Assembly (NCBI GenBank): GCA_009469675.1
Contig: SSSZ01000075.1
Span: forward strand, 1-64,000
From: Azonexaceae bacterium
GTDB taxonomy: Bacteria > Pseudomonadota > Gammaproteobacteria > Burkholderiales > Rhodocyclaceae
DNA: 64,000 nt
Direction of reading: 5' to 3'
The notes below the pieces were generated by a model. It made no database searches. It saw only the letters and a list, made by a program, of their open reading frames with translations, and was not told the origin of the DNA. How positions within the stretch are numbered: position 1 is the first letter of the stretch; each line of letters opens with the position of its first letter. Shown here in pieces: positions 59,794 through 64,000 of this stretch. A program made the position numbers and the translations under genes.

Positions 59794-62133
59794 TCAGATC
59801 GCCAGCTTCTTCAGCACCTCGGGGTTTTTGACGATGGCTTCGCGTTTGGCCGCCGGGGCTTCAAACAGCCCGGCCGGGGGAACCGAGTCGAGCCGGGCGA
59901 GGACGGCGGGATCCTTGCACGCCGGGTCGAACGCCATCGTCACCTCGTTGCCGGCCGTGCCGCCGACGCTGAAGCAGGCCCGCCCGAACTTGTGGTTCAA
60001 GGGCATCGCCACGCCGGCCGCAATCGCGTCGGCAAGGTTGTTGTTGCCGCCGGCGACCTCCAGTTCGAAGCGGCTTTCACCCCCGAGCTTACCGGCGCTC
60101 ACCGCAAGAATGCTGCGCAGGCCGGAGATTTCAGTGAGCAGCCGCTTGGCCGTGGCTTCGTCGGGCAGGCCGGCAAGGTTGAGCTTGACCTTCTGGGCGG
60201 CAAAATGGAAATGCTGCAGGAAGAAGCCCTTGGAGAACTCCTCGCCGATCAGCCGGCCCATGTCGGCCATCGCCTCGTCTTCGCTGTTCCAGGTCATGCG
60301 CTGGGGGACGGCGGTGTTGTAATAGATTTCCTCGCCCGTCTTCTTGTCGATGCACTTGATGGTCCACGAGGTGATTGCCGAGCGGTCGATGACCAGCCCG
60401 GAAGCTTCGAGCCGGACCGAGAGCTTCTTGAACTTGGCTTCGCCGACGACCAGGAAATCGGCCTTCTTGTCGCCGCCGTCCTCGCTCCAGGTGCGGAAGC
60501 CAAAGGACTGGACCTTTTCCTTGAGGGCGTTTTCGATAATCTGCGACCGCCGCGGCTGGGCCCCTTCGGCGGCGCTGATGGTGGTCATGGAAAAGGCAAT
60601 GCGGGGGTCGCCGTTGTTCCGGATGAAATCGACCCGCTCGTCCTTGGACATCTGGTTGAGGGATTTCTGCACGTCGCGGATGCGGATGCTGGCCTTGGCC
60701 GACATCGATACGATGCCGTCCTTGCCCGCCTGGGGCGTGTCTTCCTGCACCACGGCCTCGATGAACTCGCCGCTGCGGCCGAAGAGTTTTTCCCGCAGGA
60801 GGCCGTAGTTCTGCACGAGCGACCCCGACTGGACGTAGAGGGCGACGGCCTTTTCCATCAGGTCGCGGCGGGTTTCCTCGCGCAGGGTGGTGCGCAGGAG
60901 GTTGGGGTCGGAGGCGAAGCGGGGATCGCTGCTATCCGCATAGCCGACCGCCGAAATGGTCAGGAAACGGGGGGAATCCTCGGCGGCAGCCGGCGGCGCC
61001 ACGGCGGCGGCCGGTGCCGGCGCCGCGGCGCCGGGCGCCGGGGCGTTCCCGTTCTTGCCGCCGAGCAACACGGCAGCGCCTCCGGCCACGACCAGGGCGC
61101 CGACCCCCGCGGCGATGGCCCAGGCCGGAATGCCGCCCTTGGGCCGACTGACGGCGGGGGGAACGGGCGGCGGCGCCTGGGGGACGGCAGGGGCCGCCCG
61201 GGGAGCCGGTGCGGCGGGCGGCGGCTGGTAGGCGACGGTGGACTCCGAGAACACCGCGGTATCGTCGCCCGCCATCAGGGTCGCTTCCTCCTGGGCGGCG
61301 GCCTTGCCGGAAAGGGCGGCCCGGAGGGCGTCGGAAAATTCCTTGGCGCTCTGGTAGCGATCGTCGGGACGCTTGGCCAGGGCCTTTTTGATGACGGCAT
61401 CGAAAACCGAGGGAATCTGGACGTTCAGCTCGGACGGCGCGATCGGATCCTCCTTCAAAACCTTGTGCATGATCGTCGTCAGCTGGCCGGCAAAGGGTTT
61501 TTCCCCGGTCAGGAACTGGTAGAGGATGACGCCGGCGGAGAACAGGTCGGAGCGGCCGTCGACGCGCTGCCCCATGAACTGCTCGGGGGACATGTAGGCG
61601 GGGGTGCCGAGTACCGAGCCGGCCTGGGTGAGGTTGGACGATTCGATGCGGGCGATGCCGAAATCGCCGACCTTGGCCTGACCGCTCTTGAGCAGGAAGA
61701 TATTGGCCGGCTTGACGTCCCGGTGGGTGATGCCGTTGCTGTGGGCATGGCCCAGGGCGTCGAGGAGTTCGCCCATCAGGCGGACGATCTCGGAGAGCGA
61801 AAAGCGCTCCTGCTTGTCGAAGCAATCCTTGAGTTCGCGGCCCTCGACGTACTCCATGGCGATGAAGGCCACGCCATCGGCGTCCTCGCCGTACTCATAG
61901 ACCGCCACCACGTTGGGGTGGTTGAGCCGGCCGGCCGCCTGGGCCTCGCGCTTGAAGCGGGAGAGAATCTCGTCGGCCTCGGTACGCTCGAGCTGGTCCT
62001 TCTTCACCGTCTTCAAGGCGACACGGCGGTCGATCATGGGATCGTAGCCTTCGTAGACGATCCCCATGGCGCCGCGACCCAGTTCGCGACGGACTTCGTA
62101 TTTCCCGAGCTTTTGCGGAATATCAGCCATCAT
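59794..62133 (-). CDS. Transmembrane Ser/Thr protein kinase with FlgT/LpoB-like periplasmic region
   Basis: 779 residues. Hanks-type kinase domain (about 11-275): GRGAMG loop, Lys41 (VALKTVKK), HRDVKPAN at 137-144, DFG 157-159, and SPEQ at 182-185. A Pro/Ala linker leads to one membrane helix (about 335-358), followed by about 400 extracytoplasmic residues. This outer part begins with a helix-strand pattern like the FlgT N domain (LREETRRDLMEKAVALYVQSGSLVQN ... SMSAKASIRIRDVQKSLNQM), then a CsgG/LpoB-like mid-section (RIAFSMTTIS, QIIENALKEKVQSFGFRTW, ADFLVVGEAKF). It should sense the envelope and phosphorylate cytoplasmic targets such as an FHA partner. It is last in a minus-strand series with two exported relatives. 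Confidence 0.93.
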   Translation of the reverse strand: MMADIPQKLGKYEVRRELGRGAMGIVYEGYDPMIDRRVALKTVKKDQLERTEADEILSRFKREAQAAGRLNHPNVVAVYEYGEDADGVAFIAMEYVEGRELKDCFDKQERFSLSEIVRLMGELLDALGHAHSNGITHRDVKPANIFLLKSGQAKVGDFGIARIESSNLTQAGSVLGTPAYMSPEQFMGQRVDGRSDLFSAGVILYQFLTGEKPFAGQLTTIMHKVLKEDPIAPSELNVQIPSVFDAVIKKALAKRPDDRYQSAKEFSDALRAALSGKAAAQEEATLMAGDDTAVFSESTVAYQPPPAAPAPRAAPAVPQAPPPVPPAVSRPKGGIPAWAIAAGVGALVVAGGAAVLLGGKNGNAPAPGAAAPAPAAAVAPPAAAEDSPRFLTISAVGYADSSDPRFASDPNLLRTTLREETRRDLMEKAVALYVQSGSLVQNYGLLREKLFGRSGEFIEAVVQEDTPQAGKDGIVSMSAKASIRIRDVQKSLNQMSKDERVDFIRNNGDPRIAFSMTTISAAEGAQPRRSQIIENALKEKVQSFGFRTWSEDGGDKKADFLVVGEAKFKKLSVRLEASGLVIDRSAITSWTIKCIDKKTGEEIYYNTAVPQRMTWNSEDEAMADMGRLIGEEFSKGFFLQHFHFAAQKVKLNLAGLPDEATAKRLLTEISGLRSILAVSAGKLGGESRFELEVAGGNNNLADAIAAGVAMPLNHKFGRACFSVGGTAGNEVTMAFDPACKDPAVLARLDSVPPAGLFEAPAAKREAIVKNPEVLKKLAI

Positions 62134-62151
62134 GCCCCCCCAGGGCCGGTG

Positions 62152-62949
62152 TTACTTGTATTTGGAATCGATTTCCCAGACGTTCTTCTGGACCAGGCGC
62201 TGGACCAGGGTGTCGAGGGTGAGGCCGCCCGAGGCGCCGCTGGAAAAGCCGAGAACCGAGGTGCTCTTGGCGCCCAGTTCCATCTTTTCCTCGGTGTAGC
62301 CGGTAGCCACCTGCTCGGTGGTGTTAGCGTCGATGAGCTTATAGCGCATGCCGATAATCCAGACGCCGGTGGATTCGCCGGTCTGCACCGAGCCGACTGC
62401 CACGCCGGCCGCCGACGAGCCGCGGCTGCCGCCGAGAATGCCGATGAGCGAACCCACCGCCCGGCCGTCGAAGCCCGACTGGGCCTGGGCCACCGGCTCG
62501 GCCTTGAGGACGTCGAACTTGACCACCCACTTGGTCGTCTTGAACTTGCCCTTCTGCAGGATTTTGCGCGCCGCCTGGGGGTCGCCCATGGTGTAGGCCA
62601 GGGTGAATTCGTTGAGAAGCGGCCCCAGATCGGAACGCTCGAGTATCTTGAAATTGGCCTTGCCCAGTTCGAGTTCGGCGTAATCGGCGATATTGTTGGG
62701 GCCGAATTTCTGGACAAAGCTCGCGTTATTGCTCTTGATCTCTCCCGGAATGACGATCAGGGCCGGGCCGGGCCGGCCGGCGTTCTGGTATTCGACCGGC
62801 TTGTACATCCCCTTGTCGGCCATTTCGTTGGCCTGCTGGGAGGTCGTGCTGCCGGCCGTGGGGGAAGGGCTTTCGAAGGTGGGTTGAGCCCCGGCGCTGC
62901 CGGCCAGAAGCGCGGCGGCGAGGGCGGCGGTGACGAGATTGGGTTTCAT
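62152..62949 (-). CDS. Exported CsgG-like protein
   Basis: 265 residues with a signal peptide (LVTAALAAALLAGSAGAQP) but no lipobox cysteine. The mature part shows CsgG-type pieces: ALIVIPGEIKSNNASFVQKFG, a KFDVLKAEPVAQAQSGFDGR strand region, GSLIGILGGSRGSSAAGVAVGSVQ (Gly-rich), and WIIGMRYKLIDANTTEQVATGYTEEKMELG typical of CsgG. CsgG builds the curli secretion pore, but no curli genes are here and the lipid anchor is missing. More likely a periplasmic sensor or structural unit for the kinase, 18 bp downstream. Function unknown. Confidence 0.75.
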   Translation of the reverse strand: MKPNLVTAALAAALLAGSAGAQPTFESPSPTAGSTTSQQANEMADKGMYKPVEYQNAGRPGPALIVIPGEIKSNNASFVQKFGPNNIADYAELELGKANFKILERSDLGPLLNEFTLAYTMGDPQAARKILQKGKFKTTKWVVKFDVLKAEPVAQAQSGFDGRAVGSLIGILGGSRGSSAAGVAVGSVQTGESTGVWIIGMRYKLIDANTTEQVATGYTEEKMELGAKSTSVLGFSSGASGGLTLDTLVQRLVQKNVWEIDSKYK

Positions 62950-62973
62950 GTCTCTGGCCTTGAAAAAAGAGGG

Positions 62974-63636
62974 TTACTTCTTGCTCTTGCCGTCGACGCC
63001 TGCCTTGCGGCAATAGTCGCTGTACAGCCGGGCGACCACGCCTTCGGCCTGCTCGTTGATGAGGGTCAGGGCCATGCCGCCGACGTCGCCGCCGGAATAG
63101 GATTCGGCCCGGCCGCTGGCTTCAGAAATCGTCCGCCCGTCGGCGCCGGTAAGGGTGAAGCTCATGCTGACATAGACTTCGGGCAGGCGAACCATCGGGT
63201 TGTAGGCGGTACGGCTGGAAATGACGCCCCGCAGTATGAAATCGGACCCCATTTTTTTCGAGGCGTTCAGGGCGGCCTCGGTGTCGTTGTTGAGGTAGGC
63301 GTCGATTTCGGCCTGGGCGATACGGGCCCGCATCTCTTCCTGGGTGATGGAGTTGAGGCCGAGGCGTTTCAAGCGCTTGTCGATGGCGTTGAAGTGGGAA
63401 CTGTAGTGGCCCTGATCGGAATTCATGCCGCGGCCGGTGCGCTCGCCCATGACGATCATGATCCGCTTGTCCTTCACAGCCTGCTTGCACGGCGTGGCGA
63501 GCAAGGCGCCGTGGCGCTTCCGGGCGGCATCCTCGGCGTCCTTCTGTTGGCGTTCTTCTTCGGAAAAGCTAAAGCCGGCGTGGGCGGTGCCGAAGACGGC
63601 GCCAAGCAGGGTCAGGACAAGGAGTTTGCGCATCAT
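62974..63636 (-). CDS. Exported LpoB/FlgO-like protein
   Basis: 220 residues: signal peptide (RKLLVLTLLGAVFGTAHA), a Gln/Glu-rich segment, then RIMIVMGERTGRGMNSDQGH, LGLNSITQEEMRARIAQAEID, GSDFILRGVISSRTAYNP and VYVSMSFTLTGADGRTISEASGRAE, an arrangement like LpoB, FlgO or TolB-N/CsgG-type alpha/beta domains. No lipobox. It is 24 bp before the CsgG-like gene and part of its transcription unit. Assigned by pattern of fold segments only. Confidence 0.7.
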   Translation of the reverse strand: MMRKLLVLTLLGAVFGTAHAGFSFSEEERQQKDAEDAARKRHGALLATPCKQAVKDKRIMIVMGERTGRGMNSDQGHYSSHFNAIDKRLKRLGLNSITQEEMRARIAQAEIDAYLNNDTEAALNASKKMGSDFILRGVISSRTAYNPMVRLPEVYVSMSFTLTGADGRTISEASGRAESYSGGDVGGMALTLINEQAEGVVARLYSDYCRKAGVDGKSKK

Positions 63637-63670
63637 GGCAGCACCCTAGGATGAGTCTTTTGATTGTGGC

Positions 63671-63704
63671 AAAAAAAACGCCGGCTCACAACGAGCCGGC
63701 GTTT
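63671..63704 (-). terminator. Rho-independent terminator of the PsiF-repeat gene
   Basis: On the minus strand, AAACGCCGGCTC (63704-63693) pairs with GAGCCGGCGTTT (63687-63676), followed by a run of T (63678-63671). It separates the PsiF-repeat gene from the LpoB-like gene 35 bp downstream. Confidence 0.9.
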
Positions 63705-63736
63705 GGCGTCATGGCACGAGGCGCCGCACGCCGCGC

Positions 63737-63991
63737 TTACTTGGCGGCGTTGGCGTCGGCTTCGCACTTCTTCATGAAACTGTTCTTGGCGGCGCCGGCC
63801 AGCTTCTTTTCCTTGGCCTTGGCGGCGCATTCGGCGTTGCCGGCCCCCTGGGAGTCCTTCTCGCACTTCTTCATGAAGCTGTTCTTGGCGGCGCCGGCGA
63901 GCTTCTTCTCGGCGGCCTGGGCGGCGCAATCGGCGGCGAAGGCAGAGCTGGCGGCGAAGGCGATGGCGACGAAGGCGATGAGGGATTTCAT
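63737..63991 (-). CDS. Exported protein with two PsiF repeats
   Basis: 84 residues: signal peptide (MKSLIAFVAIAFAASSAFA) and two nearly identical repeats of about 27 residues: CAAQAAEKKLAGAAKNSFMKKC and CAAKAKEKKLAGAAKNSFMKKC, each with two cysteines. PsiF repeats were named from a phosphate-starvation-inducible E. coli protein; the role is unknown. ATG 63991 has GGAGA close by, visible at the window edge. It is transcribed separately from the kinase cluster because of the strong terminator at 63.67-63.70 kb. Confidence 0.88.
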   Translation of the reverse strand: MKSLIAFVAIAFAASSAFAADCAAQAAEKKLAGAAKNSFMKKCEKDSQGAGNAECAAKAKEKKLAGAAKNSFMKKCEADANAAK

Positions 63992-64000
63992 GGAGTCTCC

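Noticed and set aside
62152-62949. Curli secretion (csg) locus
   Set aside because: CsgG-like segments are present, but there is no lipobox and no csgA/B/E/F neighbours.
59764-63654. A 1296-codon plus-strand open frame opposite the kinase cluster
   Set aside because: Antisense to the kinase and CsgG-like genes and rich in Gly/Ala/Val/Asp repeats typical of shadow frames.

Overview
The window is high-GC chromosomal DNA of a betaproteobacterium, most likely from the Rhodocyclales (Azospira, Dechloromonas or Azonexus type). This is an inference from gene content: a second IF-1 gene beside a cold-shock gene, 6S RNA directly downstream of zapA, DUF1631 and DUF748 proteins, a single-chain methylmalonyl-CoA mutase with PCC, and many chemotaxis and c-di-GMP proteins. 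Genes are densely packed, with frequent ATGA or TTGA stop/start overlaps. No tRNA, rRNA, CRISPR array, prophage or complete insertion sequence was recognised. Only a transposase tail at the left edge and a roughly 100-bp inverted-repeat element at 10.7 kb look mobile.

Layout. 0-2.6 kb: transposase remnant, cold-shock protein, IF-1, a methyltransferase and a protease-less Lon-like AAA+ ATPase. 2.7-5.4 kb: a nickel module (NikR, a HupT/HoxJ-like histidine kinase, a NiCoT nickel permease) with a sigma54-type promoter and a perfect 9-bp inverted repeat of NikR-box type before the permease. 5.8-10.7 kb: malic enzyme, a DHH phosphoesterase and a conserved hypothetical. 11.0-18.6 kb: a propionate/methylmalonyl operon (mcm-meaB-pccB-pccA, minus strand) with a divergent GntR/FadR-type regulator. 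18.6-22.8 kb: acetate permease with its DUF485 partner, an enoyl-CoA hydratase-like protein, a TauE permease and an EVE protein. 22.8-23.6 kb: 6S RNA, zapA and a small coiled-coil gene. 23.7-29.6 kb: first cobalamin locus, riboswitch then btuB-btuC-btuD-cobO-cobB. 29.7-34.6 kb: Tim44-like protein, GGDEF protein, HD-GYP protein, SCO1-like protein and small exported or membrane proteins. 34.6-39.2 kb: second cobalamin locus on the minus strand, riboswitch then bluB-cbiB-cobD-btuF and a leaderless cobalamin-binding paralogue. 39.5-44.9 kb: DUF1631 and a giant DUF748 envelope protein, convergent. 45-47.2 kb: an NDUFA9-like oxidoreductase and CCA transferase. 47.5-53.3 kb: two chemoreceptors with related ligand-binding regions bracketing a PstS-like periplasmic protein and a porin. 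53.5-58.8 kb: DUF2905, alpha/beta hydrolase, YjfB-like protein, a hypothetical, a MidA-type methyltransferase, a pteridine-reductase-like SDR and TtcA. 58.8-64 kb: an adenylyl cyclase-FHA protein facing a transmembrane Ser/Thr kinase, two exported CsgG/LpoB-like proteins and a PsiF-repeat protein.

How the parts connect. The mutase needs adenosylcobalamin, and the two riboswitch-led loci supply B12 uptake, corrinoid adenosylation, a,c-diamide synthesis, aminopropanol-arm chemistry and lower-ligand (DMB) synthesis. The nickel module looks like the supply and regulatory side of an uptake hydrogenase encoded elsewhere. The least familiar assemblies are the kinase / FHA-cyclase / CsgG-like cluster at the right end and the chemoreceptor-porin-binding-protein block. 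Both are offered as candidate systems, not proven ones.
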